DNA from: Prillingera fragicola
Lineage: Eukaryota; Basidiomycota; Tremellomycetes; Trichosporonales; Trichosporonaceae
Reading direction: 5' to 3'
DNA: 64,000 bases
Assembly (NCBI GenBank): GCA_002335605.1
Contig: BEDY01000010.1
Coordinates: 558,001 to 622,000, forward strand
The notes under the pieces are model-generated. The model made no database searches. It was not told the DNA's origin and saw only the letters and a list, made by a program, of their open reading frames with translations. Below, piece by piece: positions 1 to 11,700 of this stretch. Numbering within the stretch: position 1 is the stretch's first letter; every line of letters starts with the position of its first letter. Made by a program: the position numbers and the translations under genes.

Positions 1-2839
1 AGGCAATCATCTCCAGGACCGTCTCGCGATGTATTTGGCAGCATCACAAGTCGGCCAGCCACCGAATCGATTCATTCTCCCACTACGACTAGCAGTACTG
101 ACGACGAGGTGCTCGCTGTGCGGCAGCCAACACCTCCACGCCGTCAGTCGGGTCCGCAGGCTGCGCAGCCTGCCGTCACCCTTCATCCACACTTCAGCCC
201 AGACGATCTCAACGACGACTCTCCTCCTACTCCAGGGCCCAGTAAGCCACGAACGAAGGGAAGAGGAAAGCACAAGTATTATCAGGTGGCACCAGAGGAG
301 CCAGAGACTGGGAGGGGGCGTTCTCGTGGAACACCAAGCCTCAGGAAGAGCGGTCTGAGCGGGCGGGACAAGGCGCTATGGAAGTGGGTCAACGTCGTTG
401 ATTTGGACGGATTCTTGCAAGAGGTAAGGAATGGGGAGATGGCCATCAGCTTATTCATCAGGTATACGGCTACTACAAAGGAAAGGGAATCTGGTGCATC
501 GCCCTCGCTCGCGTTCTCAACTTGATGTGAGGATTGATTGAGCAAGCTGTGCTGACCGTGATAGGACGACCTTATTTGTCATTGGCTTCTCGACCTTTTT
601 GCTGTCTTGCATCGACTACAGCAAACTGGCGAGCTCTGTAGCTGGCCCCAACGCTGTCGGCAAGCTCGATGATGCGCTCGTGCCACAATGCCTCACTCGG
701 TCAGTTGCCCATCCCCAAAGGAGCTAACAGTACAGAGGCTCTTTTGGACATATGCTCTTTATTGTCTCTGTGGCAGTCTTTTACATCTTTCAGTTGACCA
801 TTTTCGCCATGTCTATCCCGCGGCTTGTCGACTTATGGCGTTTTTACACCTACCTCTTGGGTATCCCAGACGTAAGATGCCCCACGCAAGCAACTGCGAC
901 GCTGACCTCTTAGGCCGACATTCAGACTCTTCCGTGGCCTGAGATTGTCAGACTCATTGGCCATATCAAGAAACACAATCCTGTCACTTCCTTGTCCAAC
1001 GGCCAAGGCGGTGCGCTGGCAGACATGGTCGGCGACGATGCCACGCGGGCCACGTCCATCAAGCTGGATGCCCATGACATTGCCAAGTGAGAGTGCCGTG
1101 CTTTGACTCGCTGACGTCCAGCCGCATTTTGCGCCAGGAAAACTATCTCATTGCTCTGTTCAACAAGGATTTATTGGATCTTCGCGTTCGTATCCCCCTG
1201 CCGAAACGCGTCCTGCCGCTTGTGCCACCAGCCCTCCTTGCCGGTCCGTCGCAAGGTGGTCTGCCTAAGACAAACGCAGATGAGGACCCTCAATACCTCA
1301 CCTTTGGAGGAAACACTCTGACGACCGCACTGGAGTGGAATCTTCGATACTGTCTAATGGGGTACCTCTTTGACGCCCGTGGTCAGGTCAAGAAGGAGGT
1401 GGTCATGGACAGGGGTAGAAAGGACCTCGTGGAGGCGTGAGTCACGCCGACTGACAGTTGCTGACGTGCAGACTGCGAAAGCGCATCTTGTTCATGGGTA
1501 TAGTGAACTGCATCTTTGCTCCTTTCATTGTCGTTTATCTCCTCATCTACTCGTTCTTCCGTTATTTTGAGGAGTACCACAAGAATCCTTCATCGCTTGG
1601 CAGCCGGCAATACACACCATACGCGCAGTGGAAGTTTCGCGAGTTCAACGAGCTGCCTCACTTGTTCGAACGCCGTCTTGATATGAGCTACCCCGTGGCT
1701 AAGGAGTACATTGATCAGTTCCCCAAGGAACGTACAGCTCTTGTTATGCGGTACGTGGCCCTTTCTGCTTCCCCGACTGACATGTCAGTTTCGTCGCCTT
1801 TATCGCTGGCTCATTTGCTGCCGTACTTCTGGTGGCATCGCTCTTCGACCCCGACCTGTTCCTTCACTTTGAGGTCACACCGCATCGCACAGTGCTGTTC
1901 TACATCGGTCTGTTTGGGTCCATCCTCGCCATCGCTCGTGGCATGATTCCGGAGGAGAATCTCGTTTTTGACCCCGAGTTCCTCATGCGCGAGGTGGTTC
2001 GCTTTACGCACTACCTCCCAGCTGAATGGGTCGGCAAGCTCCACAGCCAGCAGGTGCACACCGAGTTCGGGACTCTATTCCAGCTCAAGGTCAGCGTGTT
2101 CGTCCAGGAGCTCGTGTCTGTCATCTTTACGCCTTTCATCCTGTGGTACTCGCTGGCGCCATGTTCCGGAGCGATCATTGATTTCTTCCGCGAGTTTACG
2201 GTCCATGTTGAGGGGGTGGGATACGTGTGCTCGTTTGCAGTCTTTGATTTCCAGCGGTACGGCAACGTTGGACCTGCCGGAGCAGCAGCCGCAGCAGCCG
2301 TGCCCACAGACCAGCCGGCGCAGACTGCGCAGATGCGACGCCGCGCTGTGAATCGGCCAGCGAACACCAACTACCTTGCGGGCGAAAACAAGATGGAGAA
2401 GAGTTTCCTTCACTTCAAGGCCACACACCCAGACTGGCAGCCAAGCGATCCGAACTCATCAGTACTCCTCGACCGTCTTGTCGGTCAACAGGGTGGGCGA
2501 CCGGCCACACACCTGGCTGGGTCAATGTACGCCGGTGGACGTGGACTGGGTCTTGGCCATCAGCTCGCAAGCTCCTCAACGTCACCCATTCTCCCCCGCA
2601 GCGCGTTGCACACCTCGGGCATGGACGACTCTCGCCGCTGGTTTGCCCCCGGATCTACCACCCGCGCCGACTCGCACCTCGCGCCCATGGCCGAAGGTGA
2701 CGACGAAGATGAAGAGGACGAAGCGGAGGCGATGGGATGGAACAAGCGTGTGGAGGCGGATGATGAGGATGAGGCTCAAGGCGAGCGAGGCCTCATCCGC
2801 GATGCTGGGATCATTCTCCAGCAGGTAATGAACCGTTGA
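1..2839 (+). CDS. ATG9: Autophagy protein Atg9 (5' end outside window)
   Basis: Atg9 is the multispanning lipid scramblase of autophagy. It travels on Golgi-derived vesicles and seeds the phagophore. The frame is open from base 1, so the start lies upstream. Exons are 1-423, 462-526, 565-699, 736-871, 914-1086, 1122-1436, 1472-1750 and 1789-2839, giving 858 residues plus stop. The family core begins near residue 120 with [20 protein letters not shown]. Hydrophobic segments follow: [38 protein letters not shown], a segment after the 1437-1471 intron, [39 protein letters not shown] and [14 protein letters not shown]. The C-terminal tail is disordered with an acidic run ([14 protein letters not shown]). 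All seven introns are 35-42 nt. An alternative 3' exon after the GT at 2825 was considered but gives no sensible protein. Family identity is confident. Confidence 0.93.
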
Positions 2840-2953
2840 CGCAATGGTAGACGCATAATGCATGTTGTTACAACTGCCGGGCCGGAGCTCTCCCACCTCG
2901 ACTAGGGCTGGGAGCCTTGACTATATCCATGGTGCTGACGACGAGCACTCAAC

Positions 2954-3468
2954 CTAGTTGGTGAAGACGCGAACAATCTTGGCGGCAATGTGGAGGAAGA
3001 AGATGGAAGCGATGAACGACAGAGCAAGAACAATGACGACAAAGGGGTCACTGGGCACGTCAGTTGATGCTCTGGCCCCCTCGAGCCAGCATCCACTTAC
3101 ACCTTGAGACCAGCCTCTCCAGAGTCAGTGTAGAGCTTGAGCATGGTGTTGCTCGAACCACCGGCTCCGGCGGCACGCGCCGACGAAGGACGAGGGGCAG
3201 CAGGGGCGCGACGGCTGTGTAGGGAAGACGAGTAATGGAAGACAGATCACGAGTCGTCGCGTCAGCATGCAGACAAGGGTGGTCACTCGCGTGCACTCAC
3301 CGCACAGCGTTGGCACCATGAGGGCGGGCAACGGTGAACGCGGACGAGGCGGCGCCGCCGGCGGGCGGGGATGAAGGGCGCTTAACGTCGGCCTGCAGCG
3401 TCAGCAAAGAGTCGTAGCAGTAACACATCCCGTGACGGGGGTCTTTGGAGCCCGCTGACACGTACCAT
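2954..3468 (-). CDS. SBH1: Sec61 translocon beta subunit
   Basis: This is the small tail-anchored subunit of the ER Sec61 protein-conducting channel, 101 residues. Coding exons (minus) are 3466-3468, 3301-3392, 3101-3214 and 2954-3050, totalling 306 nt. The N-terminal half is Ala/Pro/Ser-rich and low complexity, followed by the family signature SNTMLKLYTDSGEAGLKVDP and a single C-terminal membrane anchor (FVVIVLALSFIASIFFLHIA) ending IVRVFTN. The chosen start is the ATG at 3468, which sits directly before a GTACGT donor, so the first coding exon is the start codon alone. It reads into MADVKRPSSPP, a length typical of fungal Sbh1. A longer in-frame start at 3663 is possible but would add about 65 atypical residues. 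The gene is divergent from the GPX gene. Confidence 0.9.
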
Positions 3469-3769
3469 GTTGTTGGAGATAGGCTGTGGGTTGTGGATGA
3501 CCGTAGAAGATCCGACGATGTAATGGCTACGGGACGCGGTGGGACCTGAGGTAAAGGACGTGGCAACGGCTACAGACTGCACGCTGGAAAGCCGCGTGTG
3601 GCACCTCCGCTTTACGTAATCGGCAATCCCCAGTGGTGGAGGTGGGGTGGTATGGTGAGTCATGACGCGATGACTACTTATCTGGATGCTCTGACCTCAA
3701 CTCATTCTTCATCTGCCCACCATTTTACTCACTCGCTCTCGTCCTCTCCTACGCCGCACTCTTTACACG
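3469..3769. promoter_or_regulatory. Divergent promoter between SEC61 beta and GPX
   Basis: This 301-bp gap separates the two start codons. It must hold both 5' UTRs and core promoters. A pyrimidine-rich run (3700-3760) precedes the peroxidase ATG. No confident TATA box or named operator was seen. Confidence 0.5.
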
Positions 3770-4451
3770 ATGTCTGACATTTACTCATACACTGTGAGCT
3801 GAGTTGACTCGACGATGAACCATTATCACTAACAACATCCAGGTTGAGCTTCCCAAGAAGTCGCTCCCTCTCGCCGACTACAAGGACAAGTCTCTGCTCC
3901 TTGTGAACGTGGCTTCCAAGTGCGGCCTCACTCCCCAGTACAAGGACCTCCAGGCCTTGCAAGACAAATACGCCGACAAGCTGCAGATCATTGGCTTCCC
4001 CTGCAACCAGGTCAGTTCTCGTTCACCCCATGTCTACGTCCCAAACTGACAACCTCTAGTTCAAGGCCCAGGAGCCTGGAACTGACGACGACATCCTCTC
4101 GTTCTGCCAGGTCAACTACGGTGTCACCTTCCCCATTGCTAAGAAGGTTTGTCAAGATCGGCGACCGTTAGCTGGATCACTTGCTGACCTGTCAGGGTGA
4201 CGTCAACGGTGCCGACGCCCAGCCTCTCTACAAGTTCCTCAAGGAGCACGCTGAGCCCCCTGTCACTGACATTGACTGGAACTTGTGAGTAAACAGGATT
4301 GGAAGGAGCTGACCTTTAGCTCCAAGTTCCTGATCAAGGACGGCAAGATCACCTGGTTCCCGGCACGTACCACCAAGGTCGTAAGTCGGAGAAATCGCTC
4401 CAAGGCATTATACTCACCATCGCCCAGGCCGACGTTGAGGCTGCTCTCTAA
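3770..4451 (+). CDS. Glutathione peroxidase-like thiol peroxidase (Gpx3/Hyr1 type)
   Basis: This 150-residue peroxidase reduces hydroperoxides, in fungi usually with thioredoxin, and the yeast orthologue relays H2O2 signals. Exons are 3770-3793, 3843-4010, 4060-4146, 4196-4284, 4320-4380 and 4428-4451. The peroxidatic Cys35 lies in NVASKCGLTPQY. Cys62 lies in FPCNQF and the probable resolving Cys80 in SFCQVNYGVTFP. The Gln (Q68 in AQEPG), Trp and Asn (DIDWNF) of the catalytic tetrad are present. The catalytic residue is Cys rather than selenocysteine. The loop after FPCNQF reads KAQEPG where GxQEPG is usual. There is no signal peptide, so the protein is probably cytosolic or mitochondrial. 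The ATG at 3770 follows a short pyrimidine-rich leader. Confidence 0.93.
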
Positions 4452-6876
4452 ACTGTAGAACCATGAATCAAGTAGCAAACTGAGTGTGAAGGTGCATGAA
4501 GACGTTATTGACACGTGGATTCTCCCGCGCCACGAGCCACGCTGCAAGCTGTAGCTTGTCTCCCACACCACAACCACTTCCAAGGCCGCCTGCCGTGCTG
4601 CCCGTTGTGTTTAAAGGATCGGAATCGCTTGCTAAGCTTCAGAATTGCCTTACTGGGTACAGAAGTCCTGGCCCAAAATGGACCACCCAGCTACACTGTT
4701 CCGGTCGGAACAGGTCTCTATCGTAATTTACGACACTAGAGTGTGGCGTCCAGACCATGGAACGTGCTCATTCCTGCGCAGCGGCGCGCGATGACCTCGC
4801 GGCGACAAACGGGATGGAGGGGGATCAGGGCTGCTAGTGGTGGCCTGCCGTACCGCCGTTCATGCATGGCCCATATCGCTGTCACGCGAGAAGGGCTGGC
4901 GCGCTCTGCCGCCAGGCACACAGGAAGAAAGAACAGCAGGGTCGCGATCGCCGTGGCTGCTACTTGCCTTGAGCACTGTTCGGCGTCCTCAAGGTATGCC
5001 GCCAGTGTTGCTAGAGGTCAGTGAGAGATAACGGTTCGCTGCCGCTGGGGCAACGCCAACTTCCGGGAAGATAGAGCTACTGGTGGATGAAGGACCAGTC
5101 TCTAATTAAACTATCATCTTCAGTCGCTGAGCACACGCAACGTGCTGTTACTTGGAGTTAGAGTTGCATCGTGCCTATCAATCACTGTCGACACTCGAAC
5201 CGACAGACTCTAGATTACTTGAGGCTGAGGGAAATGGAGAGATTGAACCTACACGGAACGGCTTTGTGGCCGGCCCAATGGTTCTTGGCCAGCTTTGAGT
5301 TTGTGTTACCACACTGCGCGTCCGCGCCTGACGGGAGGACAGTCTCTCAGCAGTGACGAGAACGCCGAGTGCACGAGAGGACTGTTGCGTTGGTTGGCTG
5401 ACCGAGATCGCAACCACGCGCGCGTCGCGCGTAAGCATGATCGGGGTCCGGCGACGGGGGTGGGCTCGTCCGCCGGAGCCGGTGGTACGAGAATGGTCTG
5501 AGCCGAGAAGACACATTTGCCGTTTTTGGCAATTTGTGATCCAGGGACAATCGCCCAAACACAGGGGCCGTGCCGGTGCCACTGTGGGTGGCCAACCAGC
5601 GTCCAGAGGCGGTGAGGCCGGCAAACGCCCACGAGGGCAGGAGGGCGTATGGACAGTTCGGCTGGGCTGCTGCACAGGCAAGGCAGGCACCCGGCTGCTG
5701 CTCCCCCCCGCCTGGCTGGCCAGCCTGGAGGAACACCACTCGGCAGTTGGTGCAGACTTGCACCCAGCCCAGGGTTTGAACCAACAACACCAGCAGAGCC
5801 GCCGTCACCACCACCCACCACTTCTTCACTGTACCACCTTTCTCGCTTTCCCCTTACGGACACTACCAACCCGCACCCACTCGTTACCCACCTTCTCTTG
5901 AATTCGCATCCCGGGCGACAACTCGTCGCAGCGCACAGATTGCAACGTCGAAAGGTGAGTTGCACCAGCGGACCCTCACCTTCCCTTCCCCTTCTTGGAC
6001 TCGTGCGCACCCCTGCTGCCTAAAGGGGAATTAGCGAAAGAGGCAACCACACCTCGTTTGAGGAGACATGGCGCGCAATCAATGGGGGAACCCCGCAAGC
6101 CTCTTCCTCAAGCATGGTCTCGGATGCACACACACGGCTGCCTAGTGTTGAGGAATGTTCTTGGTCGCCATCGAGGAAACAAACACTAGCGTCAACAACC
6201 TCCCATGGACGGGGAATGGTGCTCTGTTGCGTTTCTGCCCGTCCAATGTCAACATTGTCACTTGCACGCAGGCTCCTTGGTCGTGTCCACTCCCTCCCTT
6301 CCTTCAAGTGCTCTTCTACCATTGCTTGTGGGAGGGAGACGCATCCGGATGAGCTTCTAGACTAGCGCTGACCGCATCCGTTTGTTCCTACTCGCTCCGT
6401 GCCATTTACCCTTTGGACGTCCATCAACATTTAACCTCGCATACTTTTGCATACCGTCATTCAAAACTCCTTTGTCTATTGTACTATCTGCCTTCAACAA
6501 CTGCAAACAGCCAGACCACTCTGCACTCGTACGTTGTTTGGGTTCTGTTCATTTCTGCGCTGCCCACTTGACCTCGGCTTTGGTGAGTTGGTTCATGGCA
6601 AACAAGGCGGTACGCCCAGGCGACGCCTGGGGAGCTACGACGGAGATCTTGCCTCTGGCTACATCCTCATAGGAAGATCGATGGGTCCTTTGGCAAACAA
6701 TCTGCCTTCTCCAAGACCATGCGCTGACTGTTCGTAAGCATCGTCTGCAATCTGACGCCGAGTGCATCGCAAGGAGCGTCTTAATCCCCCCTCCGTTGGC
6801 ACCTTGTTCCGAAACGCCAGAGAGCTTTGCGCTTTCTCCTCACCTTCTCATTGTTAACTCAACACGAGCTTGGTGA
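4452..6876. other. Long gene-poor region upstream of the MADS-box gene
   Basis: These 2.4 kb separate the peroxidase stop from the MADS-box ATG. No reading frame here resembles a protein. The pyrimidine-rich stretch 5790-5950 ends in AAAG|GTGAGT (donor at 5955), which looks like a non-coding first exon and a 5' UTR intron. A second low-complexity stretch occupies 6380-6560. The region is best read as peroxidase 3' UTR plus a long promoter and leader of the regulator. Confidence 0.5.
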
Positions 6877-8426
6877 ATGGCTCTCACCCTTTCGCCGTAC
6901 GCGCCCCGTCTTACGCCGAGTTCGCTGAGTGCGACACCCAGCTCGCCCTTGCGCAACCCAAACATGTCTCGCACCGTCTCCATCAACATGGATGGCCTTG
7001 GCGACTACGGCAACGATCCAGAGCATGTAGAGGGCCTCGACATGGACATGGTGGCCGATTTTGGTGATGGAATGGGCGTCGACATGAACTTTGGGCAGTC
7101 GAGCGACGTTGTAAAGCACCAAATGGTTGGTGAGTTTATTGTCAAAACGTTGTGTGCCGAACTGTTGTTGACGTGCCTCAAGAGCAACAACGGAAGCCCA
7201 GCCTCATCTCTACCCCCACCCAGATGCAAGTGCATCCACAGCACTCTGGTAACGTCGATGACATGTTCCATAACGAGACTGGCCTGGACGGAGGAAGTGA
7301 TGATGATGATGGTAAGCGAAAGGAAGGAAGACATCGCGCTGATATTGTCCAGAATCACCCGTGCCGACAGCAAAGAGGCGTCGTGAGACCCAGGATGTCC
7401 CAGGCGGCTTTACATACGTCGACAAGGATGGCGAGTCTGGACGTCGCAAGATCCGCATCGAGTACATCACCGACAAGTCGAGGCGGCACATCACTTTCAG
7501 CAAGCGCAAGGCTGGAATCATGAAAAAGGTGGGCCAACAATGACCACTTTGAGTACTAACACGCCAGGCTTATGAGCTCTCCATCCTCACTGGAACACAA
7601 GTGCTTTTGCTTGTCGTGTCCGAGACTGGCCTCGTCTACACATTTACAACCACCAAGCTGCAGCCATTGGTCACCAAGGCCGAAGGCAAGAATCTTATTC
7701 AAGTAAGCGCTCGAGGCCACCATACATACAGTGCTAACGATGTAGGCCTGCTTGAATGCCCCTGACGGTCTCGGCCCCGACGGCCAACCTTCCGGTGGCC
7801 CGATCGCACCCACCAAGGGCAAGAATGGTGGTCTGTCCATTCGGCCTCACAAGCTCACGGCCGAGGCATCAAAGGCCATGATTGCAACCGCTGCTCAGGT
7901 GGCGGGCGCGACTCCAGACGAGGCTGCCGCCCAAGCTGCTCATGCCAGCGCCCAGGCCAAATCGGTTGCTGTCATCGGCAACGGAACTCCGGTCTCTCAG
8001 CGGCCAAAGAAGCGTCTGCCGTCAAAGAAGCGCACCGCATCCCAGCACTCGGTAACCGATGTGCAGACCGCTCCCGAGATGATTCCTCCAGTTCCTCCTA
8101 TTCCCGACATGCACCGCCAGCCGTCTCCGTCAACGCACATGATGCCGCAACATGCCAACCCTCTGCAGTCACCGCTCAGCGCTGGCTACCACATGCCTCC
8201 CGACTACACCCACCAGACCCACCCTCACGGCGTCCCCTCTCCGACCTACGCGTATCCACCCACCCCGAGTACAACAGGCGACTATGCGACGGCGGCCCAG
8301 ATGCAGGGTTACGGTTACCCTCAAGGCCCGCCAGGCCACCAGAGCTTCCTAGTCCACCCCGGCATGTACCAGTCGCATCCGCAAGGGGGCGACCAGCGTC
8401 GGATGATGCCCGGCAATGGCATGTGA
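6877..8426 (+). CDS. MCM1: MADS-box transcription factor, SRF/Mcm1 type
   Basis: This protein binds CArG-like DNA and, with partner proteins, controls mating, cell-cycle and metabolic genes. Exons are 6877-7129, 7183-7311, 7353-7528, 7568-7702 and 7746-8426 (457 residues). The MADS domain lies around residues 140-205, with RRKIRIEYITDKSRRHITFS, KRKAGIMKKAYELSILTGTQ and VLLLVVSETGLVYTF. It is preceded by an acidic run (GGSDDDDE), as in fungal Mcm1 proteins. The C-terminal half is Pro/His/Gln-rich and disordered. The first intron (7130-7182) uses a CAAG acceptor, chosen because it alone keeps the frame into the QMQVHPQHSGNVDDMF segment. The start at 6877 is the first ATG in frame; MSRTVSINMD at 6964 is an alternative. 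The C-terminus faces the TPR gene tail-to-tail. Confidence 0.92.
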
Positions 8427-8789
8427 TCTACACCCCGTTTAGGAGCCCTAGATGGCGGCAACTCCTATATCTATTATCTCGCCAGTGCACATACAACAGC
8501 GCCTCGCCAGCGCTAGTACAATTCGCACACAAACCCAAAGCCACGATACCACGCGCCACCTCTTGTCTACCTAGTTTTTTGTCAGAGTGAGATTTCCATG
8601 CTTGGGCCGACTCCCTTTTTCCGTTACCCGTCGTGTGATAGCCCGTACGAGCCAAATCCGTGCATGTAGAATACCCTATACCAACCCAACCCTTAGTACG
8701 CTCTATGCAGCCGTTTCAGCGCGAACCAGTGAGGCCTTATGGCATACATGCGTCTTCAGATGCAGTGCTCGTTCTACCTACTCTACATC
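8427..8789. other. Convergent 3' UTR region (MCM1 / TPR)
   Basis: 363 bp lie between two converging stop codons. Nothing coding is seen. The region should contain the poly(A) sites of both genes; no clear terminator motif was identified. Confidence 0.5.
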
Positions 8790-11700
8790 TCACGCACCCT
8801 CTCCCCCACCCGTACCTGTTCCTCCGCCGCCACTTGCGCGACGAGCAGTACCACGTCCTCGTGCTGCGCCTCCGCCTCGAGGCCGCTTTGCCGCGCGTCC
8901 AGGGGCCGCTGGAGAGGCTGCAGCACCTTCTGTTGCTGTCTGTTGCAGACGAGCAATGATTCCTGTGCCTGCGGGGACAGCGTCGTCGTCGGGGGCGGGA
9001 CGCTTGGTGCCGCTCTCGGTGGTGGCCGCAAGAGTAGCATTCACGGCTAAAAGAAAGGCGTTAGCAACAATCCTGTGGCGAGCGCTGCAAAGTCAACTTA
9101 CCACTCAAAACACTGTTGGGACGACCTGCGGCAGCGCCGCCTCGTCCGCGAACTGCGGTTCCACGACCCCGTCCACGAACGGTCGCCCCACCACGTGCGA
9201 GGGCCGTAGTCGTGGCCTCGGTTCCAGGTGCTGGAGAGGGGGTTGTGGAAGGAGCCACTACAGTTGCTGCCGCTGCAGTGGCAGGCGCAGGCGCAGGCTT
9301 GGCTGGAAGGGGCGACTTAGCTGGCGGCTGGAATGGAGGCGCGGCGGCAGAAAGTGGGGCCGCGGATGAGACCGGTGTGGCCGTTGTCGCGGCCGGTGTG
9401 GTGGATGTCGTGGCCGGTGTGGCAGCTGCTGCAGGAGTAGCCGCGGGAACCTCTGGAGCAGGCGAGGCGGGCGCCGGTGTCGAGCTGGATGGAGGGCCAT
9501 TTTGCCTGGCCATGAATGTCTTGTACTTGATCTCGGCATTTTTAATCTGTCTCTCCAACTTCTTGATCTTGGCCTCGTAGTCTGCCACGAGCTCAGCGTT
9601 GTCGCCTGCGGAGGAAGCAGACGACTTGGCTTCAGCGAGCTGAGTCTCAAACTCTTTCCGCAGCTCCGCCTCACGGCTGGAAACCGCTGTCTGCACAGCA
9701 CCAGGGTCAGAGGCTTTGGCCAATGCTGCCTCGTGCTCCTGCTTGAGTTCAGCCTCACGTTTGGAAACAGCAGCTTTTGTGGCGGCCTCTGCGGCAGCAG
9801 CAGCATCCGGAGTGCTGCCGGCCTTGGCAGCTTCGAGCTTGGTCTTGAGGTCAGCTACCTCCTGCTCCAACTCGGCGATGCGGCCCTCAAGCTCGGCCTT
9901 CTCAGCATTGAACGCCTTGACGCGATTGTTCAGACCGGCATTGACGCGGTTGACCTTGATGACGTCGTTGTCGTATTGCTAGCGGTCGTCAGTAACTAGC
10001 GTAGTGTTCACGACTCACCGTTTCCTTGTCTGACAACTTCTTCGTCACAGCGTCAAGCTCAGCTTGCAGAGTGGTGTCGGCGCCGCCTGGGGCAGCAGCA
10101 ACAGCCGTAGCAGGGTCGGTGCTTGGCTCAGCCACCTTGGCAGCTTTGGCTGTTTCAAGGTCCTTCTCTGCTTGTGCGAGACGTTCCTGGAGTGAATCAC
10201 GCTCGGTCTTGAGGGCATCGCGCTCAGACTGCAGGGTGGTCTGTGGGGTGAGGATTTGCGCACTGGGCAGTGACTTACGAGGTCGGCTGGATCGACAGCA
10301 GGTGGGGCAGCAGGGGCAACTGCAGCTGGCGTGCTCTGCTGAGTCTTAGCGGCCGCGAGCTCCGATTGCAGACGCTGCACCGTGCTCTGGTGCAATTGGC
10401 TGGCACTCTCCGCCTCTGCCACCTTCTTTTCCAACTCGGCAATCTTCTGTCGGGTCTGCTCGAGTTCGCCCTGGAGTGTGGCAACTTCGGCCTCCTTCTC
10501 GGCAACTGCTGAAGACTGAGATGAGGTCGAATCAGAGACCTGCTGCTGAAGTTCCTTGGAACGACGCTGCCAGTTGAGGCCGATGCGCTTGGCGTCCGAG
10601 ACTTGCTGCGTGAGCTGCTCGATTTCAGTCGTCTTGCCCGCAACCAGGGCCTCTAGGGCCTCCTTCTCGCCACGAATCTGTGCAGTCTCGGTCGCAATAC
10701 GGGTGTCGGTCTCCTGCAACCTTTGCTCGGCCAGGCGTGCACCTTCCCTCGCTTGGTCAACCTGAGCGCGAAGGGTGACACTAAACTGTCAGCAACCGTT
10801 CGCGTAAAAACGTCTCCAAGCTCACGCTTCACGCTGGAGCTCCTCAATGCGCTTCTCCAGCTTGGCTCGGTCCTCGTCTCGTGTGCGCTGATGCTCCGAG
10901 TTGATGCCTTGAAGACTTTCAACGCTCTGCAATAGGCGGGCGCGGTCTTGCTGAACAGTGGCAAGATCCGTTTCCGAACGAGTCTTGACGCTCTCCCAGT
11001 GCTCCTTCTCGGCACGAAGCAGGGCTGCCTCCTCCCTCAATCGCGTCTCTGAAGACTGATGAGCAGCAAGCTGTTCCATAGCCTGTTCAGGTCAGCCAGG
11101 TTCTGAGATGCGCACATACCTCGCGGCGTTCGGCGCGGGCTTGAGCAACGTGCCCTTGGAGTTGCATGATTTGAGATTCCAGGTCCGAGACTTGCTTTTG
11201 CTGCAAAGAATGGGTCTCGGCCAGGATGCGGTGTTGCTCTGTCGGTCGTCAGGTCACTATGCTTCTTGTACTCTCACCTTCAAGCATAGTTGCCCGTGCC
11301 TCAGCCTTGACGCGCTCCACTTCGGCGACACCAGCAGCTTCGCTCCTTTGCTTAGCCATTTCCTTAGCCTCGGCAATATCGGCCTCTGCCCGAGCACGAA
11401 CATGATCCAATTCGGACTGGAGGGTTGACAGGGCTTCCTCCCTCGAGTCGTCTCCGCCCTCCAGAGGGCCGCTCGTGTTGAACGCAGTAGATGACCAGCG
11501 TAGGCCCTCGCCACGTGACAAAAGCTTGGAGAAGAAGTCGCGCTCCCTCGTGAGCTCGCTGACCTTTTGCTGCTGCTCGACAACCTGGGCATGCAGTCGC
11601 TCGACCGTCTCCGTTGCTTGGTCAAGGGCCATGCTTGCATCGTCGTCGGAGCGGGCATCCCCAGACACCAGCTTGTTGAGCTTGGCTTCGAGACCACGCG

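Noticed and set aside
5306..6010. 234-codon minus-strand open frame in the MADS-box upstream region
   Set aside because: Composition is Trp/Cys/Pro/Arg-rich and unlike a folded protein; it is a GC-rich chance frame.
7126..7209. Alternative splice of MADS-box exon 1 to the CCCAG before ATGCAA
   Set aside because: With the GTGAGT donor it shifts frame to a stop; the CAAG acceptor at 7182 keeps the conserved frame.
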